Shown: positions 46,205 to 55,818 of the stretch, in pieces
How positions within the stretch are numbered: the stretch's first letter is position 1
Layout: each line of letters starts with the position of its first letter
Assembly (NCBI RefSeq): GCF_002835805.1
Contig: NZ_PISE01000025.1
Location: 24,917 to 88,916, forward strand
DNA from: Niallia nealsonii
Lineage (GTDB): Bacteria > Bacillota > Bacilli > Bacillales > Cytobacillaceae
Direction of reading: 5' to 3'
DNA length: 64,000 nucleotides
Translations under genes and position numbers: made by a program
The notes under the pieces: generated by a model
The model's input: only the letters and a program-made list of their open reading frames with translations
Databases searched by the model: none
What the model was told of the DNA's origin: nothing

Positions 46205-46315
46205 CTGCTAATATTCTCCTCCTAATCTTTATATATCGCCTCTTTCTTAGTATGCAGAATTCTATGTTGATTACATACCCACAGATAAAGGTTTTATCAT
46301 AAAGACAAAATCCCC

Positions 46316-47047
46316 TTATTTAGGTGCACGAAAACCTGCTGCTTGGGCTTCTTTTTCTGTGCAGAACATTTTTTCCGCTTTTGTTTGTTTATACCAAGGA
46401 GAATCAGGAGTATGATAGATTTTATCATTCGCTGTTATATTCCCTTTAATAAGGCAGCCCTTCCCTTGTTCCTTCTCTACCTCTTCTTGAGAATCTTCGG
46501 TAATAACTTCTTTATGAAACCCATCCTCTTGAGCGTAATTCTCTACAGACCATATTCCTATCCCTGATTTTTGCGCTTCTTTTTGAATGTCGGTGAAAAC
46601 ATCGACATATCTCGTATTAGGATCGTAAATATATGCTACTCTCGCTAAACCTTTTTTAAGCAATTGTTTTTGCACCATTTCTCCATCTGCATATACATAT
46701 GCCAGCAGTCTCCCATATTTATCTCGATTTTGGCCGATATCAAACTCTAGCTGCAGTTTGTCTGCATCTTCGACTAATTGTTTCGTAAATTCTTTTGCTT
46801 CTTTTCCATACGGCTGTATTCCTAACCGAGGATGAGCCGTTTCCGGTGTATCTACAAGTAAAAATCGTACACTTTCTTTATTTCCTTTATATATTACTGA
46901 AATAGTATCCCCATCAATTGCTTTATCTAGTGTAACATTAACCTGTTTATTATCCGATTTTTCTTCTACAGCTGAATCCATTAATGAGCAGCTCGTTAAA
47001 ACTAAAAATATAAACAGGATAACAACATATCTATATAAATTTTTCAT
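46316..47047 (-). CDS. Thermonuclease-like lipoprotein with sunset domain
   Basis: Secreted nuclease, 243 residues. A lipoprotein signal ends LTSC (Cys20). Residues 35-165 are a staphylococcal-nuclease domain with AIDGDTISV, VRFLLVDTPET (catalytic Arg/Asp), RDKYGRLLAYVY and GLARVAYIY. After an acidic linker the last 50 residues (GCLIKGNITANDKIYHTP, then MFCTEKEAQAAGFR) form a sunset domain, a small cell-surface module. Similar to YncB. Confidence 0.92.
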   Translation of the reverse strand: MKNLYRYVVILFIFLVLTSCSLMDSAVEEKSDNKQVNVTLDKAIDGDTISVIYKGNKESVRFLLVDTPETAHPRLGIQPYGKEAKEFTKQLVEDADKLQLEFDIGQNRDKYGRLLAYVYADGEMVQKQLLKKGLARVAYIYDPNTRYVDVFTDIQKEAQKSGIGIWSVENYAQEDGFHKEVITEDSQEEVEKEQGKGCLIKGNITANDKIYHTPDSPWYKQTKAEKMFCTEKEAQAAGFRAPK

Positions 47048-47107
47048 CTAAAGACCTCATTATCCTTTTATTTAAAGCGAAAATTTTTAATCCCTTTATT
47101 TTTTCAA

Positions 47108-47170
47108 AAATAAGAAGCTGTCTCTACTCTTGAACAAGATTTGTCAAAAGAGTGAAGACAGCCTTTTACA
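47108..47170 (-). terminator. Terminator of dapF
   Basis: Minus strand AAGGCTGTCTtCACTCTTTTGA and TCAAGAGTaGAGACAGCTT arms, then TCTTATTTTTG, about 15 bp past the stop. Confidence 0.82.
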
Positions 47171-47184
47171 TACTAACCTTTGTA

Positions 47185-48177
47185 TTACACAAGTTTCTCT
47201 TGTATATATTTTTGTGCAGATTGTTGAAGTTTTTCATATTTCACTGTTTCTGCTTCATTCACCTTTTTCTCTATAATAGAAAAATCTTCTGTATTATCTA
47301 GCTCTACTTCTATCTTGGCATCATATACATATGTTGCGTTCCCAATTAAATCAATGCGATACTTCCCATTTTTTTCATGGACAAATGTGCGAACTTTCCC
47401 CCCATTATTATATACATCTATATATTCGCCCACTTGATTAAAATCATTTAAAATCGTTACAAGCGAAGATGCAGACATGGCTGTTCCACAAGCATTTGTA
47501 AAACCAACTCCTCTTTCAAATGTGCGAACGTAAATGCTTGCTTCATCTAAAATAGATACAAAACTAACATTTACTCCATCTGTAAATAACTCATTGGGAC
47601 CATTCACATATTTGCTCAACTTTTCTTGCAAAGGGGAGTCGATTTGTTGTTTATTTACAATGGAAATTAAATGTGGATTAGGAACTGCCAATGCCGTAAA
47701 ATATAATTCCTCATTTAACGCTTCCAGCTTTTCATTCTTTAATGTCGGTTGTTCAATATGCAATGGCAAATCTGCCACATCAAATGATACTGGTGATATT
47801 TCCACTAAATAAGTTGGAATTTCCGGAAAAATATCTTCCTCTCTTTTCACTTCTAAATGGGCTTTCATTGTTTCAATAACTGCTTCTTTTACATCCAATA
47901 GTTCACAAACATAACGGGCCACACAACGAATTCCATTTCCGCACATGGAAGCTTCTGATCCATCTGCATTAAAAACGCGCATTTTCGCATGACAGTTCTC
48001 ACTTTCACTTGGCAGCACAAACAGAATACCATCTGCACCCAGAAGAGAACTGCGGTCACAAAATGCCTTTGCCAATTCTGCCCGATTAATTTCTGAAAAA
48101 CGATAAGGATTAGAAATTTCATCTATAATAAGAAAATCATTTCCGCTGCCATGGCATTTCGTTACTTTTATTTCCAT
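47185..48177 (-). CDS. dapF: Diaminopimelate epimerase with C-terminal extension
   Basis: Converts LL- to meso-diaminopimelate for cell wall and lysine. 330 residues, about 45 longer than the usual enzyme: the catalytic core ends near residue 285 and a charged, coiled tail (IIEKKVNEAETVKYEKLQQS) follows. Both catalytic cysteines are present: Cys79 in MCGNGIRC and Cys230 in NACGTAMS. AATTGGGGGAAT lies before the ATG. Confidence 0.94.
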   Translation of the reverse strand: MEIKVTKCHGSGNDFLIIDEISNPYRFSEINRAELAKAFCDRSSLLGADGILFVLPSESENCHAKMRVFNADGSEASMCGNGIRCVARYVCELLDVKEAVIETMKAHLEVKREEDIFPEIPTYLVEISPVSFDVADLPLHIEQPTLKNEKLEALNEELYFTALAVPNPHLISIVNKQQIDSPLQEKLSKYVNGPNELFTDGVNVSFVSILDEASIYVRTFERGVGFTNACGTAMSASSLVTILNDFNQVGEYIDVYNNGGKVRTFVHEKNGKYRIDLIGNATYVYDAKIEVELDNTEDFSIIEKKVNEAETVKYEKLQQSAQKYIQEKLV

Positions 48178-48330
48178 ATTAATTCCCCCAGATTACCTCA
48201 ATTAGTCTCTTTCATTGTACTAATGCATGCATAAATCCGCAATTATCTTTTCAGATATTTTATAAAATAGATATAACTCCGAACTAGCTAGCAGATTAAC
48301 GATGCTTCAAATAAATGATATAATCAGCTG

Positions 48331-49521
48331 CTAGTTTTCTTCTATCATCTGTTTAGCCCAATTTAATGATTCTCCATATGCATTAAATACATCTTTTTCC
48401 TTAATCATTAATCCCTTGCAAAATGCGCTTATTGTCTGCCACTGCACCTTTTCAACTGCAAAAACTAGGTCCAGTACTTTTCTTTGATCATTTCTTTTGC
48501 CATTTAGAGCATCTTCAATTTCTTTGTCCAATGGCAGCTGGTTCAGTACTTCGCTCATCGACAAGTTTAGAATCCTATCCATAAGAGAAAACATACCTGT
48601 TAAAAAATAGCCAGATAAAGAGAAGCCGACAGGTAAAAGCTTCGCAACCTCCTCGCATATTTTCGCCCGCACTAAACATAACTTCATGACTTCTCCAGAG
48701 ATTCCGTTTGATGAATCCTTCTCTCGAACCGCCAGTACACACAGCCATTTCTTTAGTTCAATAAATCCCAATAAAACAATTGCTTGTCTTATGCCGTTGA
48801 CTTTATATTGTGATCCGCATCCTAATGTATTTACCAATTTTAACAATTTATAAGATAAGGAGACATTTTGTTCAATTAAATTGGCAATAATCTCAATATC
48901 TGGTTCTTTGGCTGAAATATTTTTTATTATTTCAAAATATGTATGTATATATGTTGGCACATTATGAGAAGAAGGAATAGCCGATTTTTTTAGCTTATTT
49001 ATACTCTTGCATTGTCTCTATTTTTTCCGCCACCATCATAATATCCAATGATTTGCCAAGCGTTTCTAATTCCATGCGCATCTCTTTTATTGTATTTCTA
49101 AAATCAATTTTGATTATATCTGCAAGCAGCAATAGTTCTTTGGCATATGCATTTTCTTTTCGAAAAGTAAAATCATCCAAAGCAATTTTATATCCCATTG
49201 TTTTTAATTCTCTATATATATGAACAATCTTTTTGCTAGGCTTTATTGTTTCCAATAATTCAATGACGATATCTCTTGGTTGAAAGTATGCTGGCACACC
49301 CAATTCCAGCAAGTTTTCTGTAAAGTTAATAAAACAAGGTTTCCCAGCAGACATTTTTTCCATCCCAATGTTTAAAAACTATTGATGATAACATCAGCTG
49401 TTGCTTTATCTTCATTTACATCTGGAAATTCATTATTTTGATTATTCCGATAAAGAAGTTCATAGCCGTAGACTTCCTCCATTTTATTAAAAAGCGGTTG
49501 CCGAGCCACAAAAATTTCCAT
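48331..49521 (-). pseudogene. EAL-HDOD signalling protein, inactivated
   Basis: An AGGAGG-like site precedes ATG 49521 and the frame MEIFVARQPLFNKMEEVYGY, which breaks at TTTTTAAAC (one T missing) near 49378. The EAL part goes on from 49363 (INFTENLLELG, IVIELLE, LALDDF-like IALDDFTF, DIIKIDF) to a TAA where relatives have a codon (QEYK, stop 48995). About 20 codons are then missing before the HDOD domain (48331-48960: EIIKNISAKEPDIEIIANLI). This is a YuxH-type EAL-HDOD protein with a frameshift, a stop and a deletion. Confidence 0.85.
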
Positions 49522-49546
49522 TATATCCTCCCGAAAAAAATGTTAT

Positions 49547-49656
49547 ATAAAGTGAAATTCAATCAAGCTTTTACTCAGCACGTTGTTACTCACCTAGATT
49601 TCTCCTATTCTCTTATCATCCCTTACGTAGGGGCAAAAGCTCGTTGATGCGTGATA
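49547..49656 (+). repeat. Nested-hairpin dispersed repeat, copy B (short form)
   Basis: ATAAAGTGAAATTCAATCAA, GCTTTT...CACCTAGATTTCTC...CCTTACGTAG...AAAAGC and a final GTGATAAA. Outer stem GCTTTT/AAAAGC retained. Confidence 0.8.
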
Positions 49657-49723
49657 AACTATTCTTTTTTATCCATTCTATCTATTCCTTCAAAAAACGT
49701 TTACATCGAAAAGAACGAAGAAA

Positions 49724-49764
49724 GCTCTATTCTTTGCCAAATAGACAAAAATAGAGCTTTCCAA
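49724..49764 (-). terminator. Terminator of the NCS2 permease gene
   Basis: GAAAGCTCTATT / AATAGAGCTTTC stem, 30 bp past the stop. Confidence 0.8.
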
Positions 49765-49792
49765 TCTAATCATTTGTTCCATCTTTATTATT

Positions 49793-51091
49793 TCAATGCA
49801 TATATTGAAGCACGAAATTAATTAGAAATAAAGAAGATATTAAATATAGAGGCAAAGAAACTTCCTTTGCCTTTCCTAAAGCAATCTTTAAGATTGGGTA
49901 TAATATAAAACCAATTGCCATTCCATCTGCAATGCTATACGTAAATGGAATCATTGCAATAATAAAAAAGCTTGGAAAACTTTCACTTAAATCTTTTACA
50001 TCTAAATTACGGATATTCTGAAGCATAAGTCCGCCGATAATCATTAATATAGGGGCAATCGCACTGTCTGGTATAAGCTTAATAACCGGAACAAAAAAGA
50101 TGGAACACATAAACAATAACCCTGCCACCACGGCTGTTACACCTGTTTTTCCTCCTGCTGCCATGCTTGCCGTACTTTCTACTGTTGATACAGTTGGACT
50201 GCTTCCCGTTAAACTAGATAAAAAAACAGAAATAGAATTTGCCTGAAATGCTTTTTTAAATTGATTTGGCCTTTTTAAATAGGTAACATGATTATGCACC
50301 AAACCGATATTTTCAAAGACCAACACCATCGTTAAGGAAAATACCGCAACCCAAAATGGAATTGTCATCACTTGTTCAAAGGACACATGCCCAAATACGC
50401 CTTTATATTCCTCTAATTGAATACTATTCCCTTTTGCCTTGCTTATATCTAATAATCCAAACATCCAAGAAATTGCAGTACCTACAATAATCGTAATTAA
50501 AAAGTTTCCTTTTACATTACGAAGAAACAAAATAATGCTCACGAGAAAGGTAAGAACGGTTGCCAACACATGTGGCTCACTAAAAGAACCCAGGGAAATT
50601 AAAGAATTGGTTCCTTTCTCAACAATTCCGCCTTTTTCTAATCCTATTAACATCAGAAATAAACCTAAACCAACTGTTATTGATTCTTTAAGGCTTGCTG
50701 GAATCGAGGCGCTGACAATTTCCGCCAATTTCGTAAAGGCCACAATCATAAACAGCAGCCCAGAAATAAATACTACTCCAAGAGCTTCCTGCCATGTGAG
50801 TCCCATCGACTGAACAATTGTATAAGAAAATAATGCATTAATGCCCATGCCTGGAACTAAAAGAACAGGTATTTTCCCTAAAAACCCCATTAATAAACAG
50901 CCGACAATAGAAGTTATAATTGTAGCAATAATGGCTGCTTCTAATGGAATTCCCGCTTCTGCCAGTATTAATGAATTAACAGCGACGATGTATACGACGG
51001 TAAAAAAACCGACTGTCCCTGCAAAAAATTCACCTTTCCATGTAGCATTTAATCTCCCCAATTGAAAATAATCATTAAGCCATTTTTTCAT
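49793..51091 (-). CDS. NCS2 family purine permease
   Basis: Proton symporter of 432 residues with about 12-14 helices, AzgA-like branch. Landmarks: AGTVGFFTVVYIVAVNSLIL, VPGMGINALFSYT and SSLTGSSPTVSTVESTASMA, the conserved substrate loop of guanine/hypoxanthine/adenine permeases (PbuG/PbuO type). The exact base is not predictable. No purine riboswitch or other leader element was seen. Monocistronic. Confidence 0.9.
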   Translation of the reverse strand: MKKWLNDYFQLGRLNATWKGEFFAGTVGFFTVVYIVAVNSLILAEAGIPLEAAIIATIITSIVGCLLMGFLGKIPVLLVPGMGINALFSYTIVQSMGLTWQEALGVVFISGLLFMIVAFTKLAEIVSASIPASLKESITVGLGLFLMLIGLEKGGIVEKGTNSLISLGSFSEPHVLATVLTFLVSIILFLRNVKGNFLITIIVGTAISWMFGLLDISKAKGNSIQLEEYKGVFGHVSFEQVMTIPFWVAVFSLTMVLVFENIGLVHNHVTYLKRPNQFKKAFQANSISVFLSSLTGSSPTVSTVESTASMAAGGKTGVTAVVAGLLFMCSIFFVPVIKLIPDSAIAPILMIIGGLMLQNIRNLDVKDLSESFPSFFIIAMIPFTYSIADGMAIGFILYPILKIALGKAKEVSLPLYLISSLFLINFVLQYMH

Positions 51092-51224
51092 TTTTATTCA
51101 TTACCTTTAAAACAATAGCCCTCTCCCTACCCGCTCCATCTTTAATCTAAATTAAAGGGAGCCACAAACAATAATTTTAACATTTTTCCATTAATATGCC
51201 AAATGTTTTTTTCTGCCTGTATAG

Positions 51225-51264
51225 AAAAAGCTGCTCATTTTTTAATCAAGTGAGCAGTTTTCTT
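51225..51264 (-). terminator. Terminator of the rib operon
   Basis: AAACTGCTCA / TGAGCAGCTTTTT stem on the minus strand, about 105 bp past ribH. Confidence 0.75.
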
Positions 51265-51368
51265 CATTATTATATATTATTGCTTAGAAAGACATTTTAT
51301 TATTCATCTAACATTCTACTCTAACAAAATAAAGCTTCCAGATAAATCAGCAATAAAAAAGAGAGATT

Positions 51369-51836
51369 TTAAGCAAATTGTTTATATAAATTGGCCATTT
51401 CAATTGCTCCAACTGCCGCTTCCCATCCTTTGTTTCCTGCTTTTGTTCCTGCTCGTTCAATCGCTTGTTCAATGGATTCTGTTGTAAGCACTCCAAAAAT
51501 AATCGGCACACCAGAATTTAGGGATGTACTTGCCACTCCTTTTGCCACTTCATTGCTTACATAATCAAAATGAGGTGTAGCCCCGCGGATAACAGTCCCA
51601 AGTGTAATGACCGCATCATATTCTTTGGATTCTGCTATTTTTTTTGCAGCAAGAGGGATTTCAAATACTCCTGGAACCCAGATAACAGCAATATCTTTTT
51701 CTTCTACTCCATGTCTTTTCAATGCATCTTCTGCACCAGCCAGCAATCTTGTTGTAATAAATTCATTAAATCTTGATACAACCATTGCAATTTTTAATCC
51801 ACTGCCAACTAAATGACCTTCATATACCTTTTTCAT
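51369..51836 (-). CDS. ribH: 6,7-dimethyl-8-ribityllumazine synthase
   Basis: Penultimate step of riboflavin synthesis; forms 60-subunit capsids in bacilli. 155 residues. [33 protein letters not shown], and [17 protein letters not shown] (active-site His) are family signatures. Start ATG overlaps the ribB stop by one base, so translation is coupled. Confidence 0.96.
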   Translation of the reverse strand: MKKVYEGHLVGSGLKIAMVVSRFNEFITTRLLAGAEDALKRHGVEEKDIAVIWVPGVFEIPLAAKKIAESKEYDAVITLGTVIRGATPHFDYVSNEVAKGVASTSLNSGVPIIFGVLTTESIEQAIERAGTKAGNKGWEAAVGAIEMANLYKQFA

Positions 51837-52462
51837 TATATTATTTCCTCTTTTCTAAAAATTGTTTTTTTGTACTCTACTAAATCTTTTATTGTAATCA
51901 TTTTCAAATCAAACTTTTTCGAGATTTCCCCCAACTCATTCACTCTAGCCATTGTTCCATCCTCATTTAGAATTTCACAAATTACTCCTGATTTTACTGG
52001 GGATCCAGCTAGTTCTGCTAGATCAATAGCAGCTTCTGTATGTCCATTTCTTTCTAATACTCCGCCATTTGCTGCAATAAGAGGAAAAATATGGCCTGGT
52101 CGTGTAAACTCGTGTGCTTTCGCTTCTTTATCCATCATTTTTTGGATGGTGAAAGCACGTTCAAATGCACTAATGCCTGTTGTTGTCTCTTTATGATCAA
52201 TACTCACCGTAAAAGCAGTTTGCCGAGGGTCGTTATTTTTCGCCACCATTGGAGCAAGCTCTAAATGATCTGCCAATTCTTTTTGTATCGGCACACATAT
52301 TAAACCACGCCCCTCCTTTGCCATAAAATTAATCATTTCTGGTGTCGCAAACTCTGAAAGACCGATAAAATCCCCTTCATTTTCCCTGTTTTCATCATCA
52401 CAGACAATCACAACCTTGCCTTTTTGCAAATCTGCCAGTGCTTCTTTTATTGAATGAAACAT
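51836..52462 (-). CDS. ribB: 3,4-dihydroxy-2-butanone-4-phosphate synthase, monofunctional
   Basis: Makes the four-carbon precursor of riboflavin from ribulose-5-phosphate. 208 residues. [22 protein letters not shown] and [14 protein letters not shown] are the DHBP synthase motifs. Typical Bacillus RibBA is about 400 residues and carries GTP cyclohydrolase II; here the frame ends right where that domain would begin ([16 protein letters not shown] then FRKEEII). GGAAATAGCATG precedes the start. Confidence 0.94.
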   Translation of the reverse strand: MFHSIKEALADLQKGKVVIVCDDENRENEGDFIGLSEFATPEMINFMAKEGRGLICVPIQKELADHLELAPMVAKNNDPRQTAFTVSIDHKETTTGISAFERAFTIQKMMDKEAKAHEFTRPGHIFPLIAANGGVLERNGHTEAAIDLAELAGSPVKSGVICEILNEDGTMARVNELGEISKKFDLKMITIKDLVEYKKTIFRKEEII

Positions 52463-52498
52463 GCTATTTCCACCTTTCTGACGTACGCTCTTTTCCCA

Positions 52499-53152
52499 TT
52501 AATAAAAACCATTTTCCTTTAAAAATGAGGAAGTGATTGTATTTGTTTTTGCGGAGGATTTCATCCCCTTTTGCATAAACTGATAAAAGTATTTTGCCAT
52601 CATATCAAATTCTAGATTAACAATATCGCCAGGTAATTTTTTCCCAAATACGGAGATATCTGCTGTATGAGGAATAATTGATACAGTTAGAGAATGATCG
52701 CTAACTTGAAAAATTGTCAAACTTGTTCCATCAATGCTGACAGAGCCCTTTTCTAAAAGAAGATGGATATAATCTTTGGGCACTTCCACTTCCATAACAA
52801 GACTATTTTCCTGCCCTTTTTTATGTAAAATTGTTCCAACACAATCTACATGACCTGTAACAAAATGTCCGCCAAAGCGGCCATTTGCTATGATTGCACG
52901 TTCTAAATTAACTTCTGCTCCTATTTTCAGCAAAGCAAGTGATGTATCTTGAAACGTCTCTGGCATTACATCCACCGTAAAAAAGCGGCTGTCAAAAACA
53001 GTAACAGTTAAACAAACACCATTAACAGCAATGCTATCGCCTAATTGCATATCTTCCATTATTCGATTTGCCTGTATCGTAAGTTTGAGGGAATGACCAT
53101 CTTTTGTAATTTTTTTTACAAATCCCGTTTCTTCAATTATTCCAGTAAACAA
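52499..53152 (-). CDS. ribE: Riboflavin synthase alpha chain, TTG start
   Basis: Dismutates two lumazines to riboflavin. 217 residues with two lumazine-binding repeats: MFTGIIEETG...NGVCLTV (N-terminal) and GGHFVTGHVDCVG...IDGTSLTI (C-terminal). Starts at TTG 53152 behind AAAGGGGG. First gene of the remaining operon, about 420 bp after the FMN aptamer. Confidence 0.95.
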   Translation of the reverse strand: MFTGIIEETGFVKKITKDGHSLKLTIQANRIMEDMQLGDSIAVNGVCLTVTVFDSRFFTVDVMPETFQDTSLALLKIGAEVNLERAIIANGRFGGHFVTGHVDCVGTILHKKGQENSLVMEVEVPKDYIHLLLEKGSVSIDGTSLTIFQVSDHSLTVSIIPHTADISVFGKKLPGDIVNLEFDMMAKYFYQFMQKGMKSSAKTNTITSSFLKENGFY

Positions 53153-53159
53153 TAAACAA

Positions 53160-53573
53160 CCCCCTTTCTAAAAATTATCATCAGGAAAAAAACAGCAATT
53201 AAATAGAACTTCGAGGAATAAAACGTAGAGTTATTTGAAGCATGGAGCAGAATAATAAGATTGATTTTGTCCTTTATGCTGCCCACTTTACGCTCATTAA
53301 AACATCTAGGAGCAAAATAATCTAAATGGAGGTCAGCTGTGTAATCTTTCTCTTTCCAATTCCCGAATCTTTATAACGCAAACAACCCGTATATAATAGT
53401 ATATACGGGAAAAGTGCATAACAAAGAAACGGTTTTAGCAGAATAAATAGCATAAAAATATACTTGTATTGTAATTAATATGTTCAGCAAATAAACATTC
53501 GCAAAAAGAACATTTTTACTATGCTAAAAATTCTACACCGAAAGATATGTAAAAGAATTTACACAAACTTCGC
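53160..53573. other. Leader between FMN riboswitch and ribE
   Basis: No gene seen. Contains the riboswitch terminator (53386-53413) and about 230 bp of AT-rich sequence. A ribD gene normally sits here; no fragment of it was recognised. Confidence 0.55.
53386..53413 (-). terminator. FMN riboswitch expression-platform terminator
   Basis: CCCGTATATACTATTATATACGGG: 9-bp arms followed by TTGTTTGC on the minus strand. Confidence 0.8.
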
Positions 53574-53716
53574 TATTCCTTCTCCCATCCAGACTTTACT
53601 GTCGGCTTTGGTTTCTCACCAAATCCACCGCCTTATATTTCTATAAGTCGGGTCACGGGCTTAGAGTATAAACTCATCACCGCCGGTTGGGAATTTCACC
53701 CTACCCCGAAGGCGAT
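53574..53716 (-). promoter_or_regulatory. FMN riboswitch (RFN element)
   Basis: Minus strand shows the ordered RFN blocks: CTTCGGGGTAGGGTGAAATT, CCAACCGGCGGTGATGAG, GCCCGTGACCCGACTTATA, GGCGGTGGATTTGGTGAGAA and CTGGATGGGAGAAGGAAT. It controls the rib genes by transcription attenuation. Confidence 0.96.
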
Positions 53717-53987
53717 CAATAAGTTCCATTGAACAGAAGCTTTAAACAATTGTTGTTCATATCGATTAAAACAAAAGAAATTGCTTCTTGGTTCACTGTC
53801 ACTATATGATCCTTTACTATTTAATTAATGTTATCTTACTGTATAAACTTTTTTAAAGCAAGACAAATGTTTCGAAAACTTTTATGATGCTAATAAAGAA
53901 TAGATTTTAATGAACGAAACTTTTTGCTGACTTATCCGTATGAACTCTCATACCATATAATACTGATTAATAGAGGGGTTACTAGAA

Positions 53988-54788
53988 ATGGAAGATCAGC
54001 AGTATTTACTAAAAGAATTGACAGCCATTCAAAAATGGGAAAAAGAGCAGCGAGGTTTATGGTTTTGGGAAAAACTTGGACGACTGCCATTTAAACTATT
54101 AGACAGATGGACACCTGCTTTTATGCAAAAAAAAATTGGACAGCTTCTTGATGAGATGGGCCATTATATTCAAAGCGGAGGGAAGTTTTTAAGCAATATT
54201 TCTTCCGTCAAAAAAATTTACCAAAAACATTCCATCCAAACACTTGAAGAAGTACAGAAATTGCCTATAGAGGAAATGAAAATCGCCGTTGGAAAAATTA
54301 CACAAAACAGAAAAAAGTGGGCGACTCTGCAAGGTGCAAGTACAGGTGTCGGCGGAATTTTCACATTAAGCATTGATATTCCCGTACTGCTTTCGATGCA
54401 GCTTAAAATATTGCAAGATATTGCGATATGCTATGGATTTAATCCAAATGATAAAAAAGAAAGAATTTTTATTATAAAATGTCTACAGTTTGTTTCTGCG
54501 GATATTGTGGGAAAAGAAGCTATTCTTAAACAGCTTGCTGAATTTGAAGAAAACAACGAACATGTTCAAAGAGAGGTTATTTCCGAAATGCAGGGATGGA
54601 AAGAAGTCGTGTTTGCATACAGAGACACTTTTGGATGGAAAAAATTATTTCAAATGGTGCCTGTTTTCGGCATAATTTTTGGCGCTTTCTCTAATCGGAG
54701 CAGCATTGAAGCAATAGCTGAAGCTGGCGATATGCTCTATCGCAAAAGGCGCATTAAAGAAAAATTCAATACATGGAATAACAGCTAA
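53988..54788 (+). CDS. EcsC family protein
   Basis: 266-residue protein with EcsC-like hydrophobic segments (LQGASTGVGGIFTLSIDIPV, VPVFGIIFGAFSNR). It begins with a Trp/Glu-rich helix (AIQKWEKEQRGLWFWEKLGR). EcsC accompanies the EcsAB transporter in some species, but no ecsA/ecsB is nearby. Function unknown. AGAGGGG site; terminator follows. Confidence 0.88.
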   Translation: MEDQQYLLKELTAIQKWEKEQRGLWFWEKLGRLPFKLLDRWTPAFMQKKIGQLLDEMGHYIQSGGKFLSNISSVKKIYQKHSIQTLEEVQKLPIEEMKIAVGKITQNRKKWATLQGASTGVGGIFTLSIDIPVLLSMQLKILQDIAICYGFNPNDKKERIFIIKCLQFVSADIVGKEAILKQLAEFEENNEHVQREVISEMQGWKEVVFAYRDTFGWKKLFQMVPVFGIIFGAFSNRSSIEAIAEAGDMLYRKRRIKEKFNTWNNS

Positions 54789-54828
54789 AGGGAAACAAAG
54801 AGATTTCTGTTTCCCTTTAGCTGTTTTA
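54783..54828 (+). terminator. Terminator of the EcsC gene
   Basis: CAGCTAAAGGGAAACA / TGTTTCCCTTTAGCTG stem and TTTTA. Confidence 0.9.
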
Positions 54829-54926
54829 TGTTGATTTTATTCCTCATTAACAAGCAGGCCTCCCTATTTAAAGTTTCCCTTTAGCCAGGCTGAAACTTTT
54901 TCCAACACCACCCGTCTAATATACTG

Positions 54927-55712
54927 CTAATGATCTTTATAGGCATAAATTTTTGTAAGCAGTGCATAAAGGTGAATAATTTCTTTATTAGAGAGTCCAT
55001 GATTAATGGACAGCAACGGTATATTGGGCTTTAAAAATCTTTTGTTCCATTCCTTTGGCAATAATCCTTTTTGCAATATTGCAAGAGGCAAACCATTCGC
55101 CTTTAAAAAACGATAATCGGTAAATGCCAAGCTCTTATTCATAATAATGGTGTTTTCTCCATATGTAAATACAGATTTAGAAGGCTTATCCATTTTTTGT
55201 TCGATGATTTTACTGATTTTTTTGCCCTCTTTGTTTCTAATTTCAATTGTTTTTCCTTTTATCGTAAAAAGATATTGAAGCATGCCGCTGCTATTATAAA
55301 AACCATAATTTTTTACATACAGCTTATCCAAAAAATAAGGAAGGTACCAGCGTACAAGATGGAACTTCTCGTCTCTAATTTCGCCAACTGCTACACCATC
55401 GCAATCAAAAATAAGCATTCTTAAAGAAGGAGCTGGAAGAAAGGATAACACAACCGTCTTTTTTTCCAAAAGAGAGGTTTCTTTGTCCTTTGAGTTTTCC
55501 AAAAGCGCCTCAATAGAACGCCTTTTATCCAACCGATACAAAACATAAGAGGTCATGCTGTATATAGCAAATGGAAGCATATATAAAAAATATTTTGTGC
55601 TTAGATGCATGGCAACAAAAAAGGAAGCTAAAAAGAAAATTGGGATACAGCTTATCACACTAGCATTTAAGGAAGCAAAAGCCGTTTGCCTGTAATATTT
55701 TTGAATGTCCAT
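54927..55712 (-). CDS. Membrane-anchored hypothetical protein
   Basis: 261 residues. ATG at 55712 has TAAGGAG upstream. Two hydrophobic helices (about 18-36 and 40-55) anchor the N-terminus. The rest is a beta-rich domain (LRMLIFDCDGVAVGEI, then MLQYLFTIKGKTIEIRNKEG) resembling the Tubby-C-terminal-like/LURP barrel of YxjI proteins, but only weakly; function unknown. Divergent from the YdcF gene. Confidence 0.72.
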   Translation of the reverse strand: MDIQKYYRQTAFASLNASVISCIPIFFLASFFVAMHLSTKYFLYMLPFAIYSMTSYVLYRLDKRRSIEALLENSKDKETSLLEKKTVVLSFLPAPSLRMLIFDCDGVAVGEIRDEKFHLVRWYLPYFLDKLYVKNYGFYNSSGMLQYLFTIKGKTIEIRNKEGKKISKIIEQKMDKPSKSVFTYGENTIIMNKSLAFTDYRFLKANGLPLAILQKGLLPKEWNKRFLKPNIPLLSINHGLSNKEIIHLYALLTKIYAYKDH

Positions 55713-55818
55713 TCTATTAATCTCCTTAACAAAAAAATCAACAGTTACTATCAAAAGCTTGTTTATTTTATTCTATTAAACGGCATAGCATTCTATGAAT
55801 AAAAAGGAGGAATCTTTT

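Noticed and set aside
50439..50813. 124-codon plus-strand gene
   Set aside because: Antisense shadow of the NCS2 permease.
51813..52196. 127-codon plus-strand gene
   Set aside because: Antisense shadow of ribB with no binding site.
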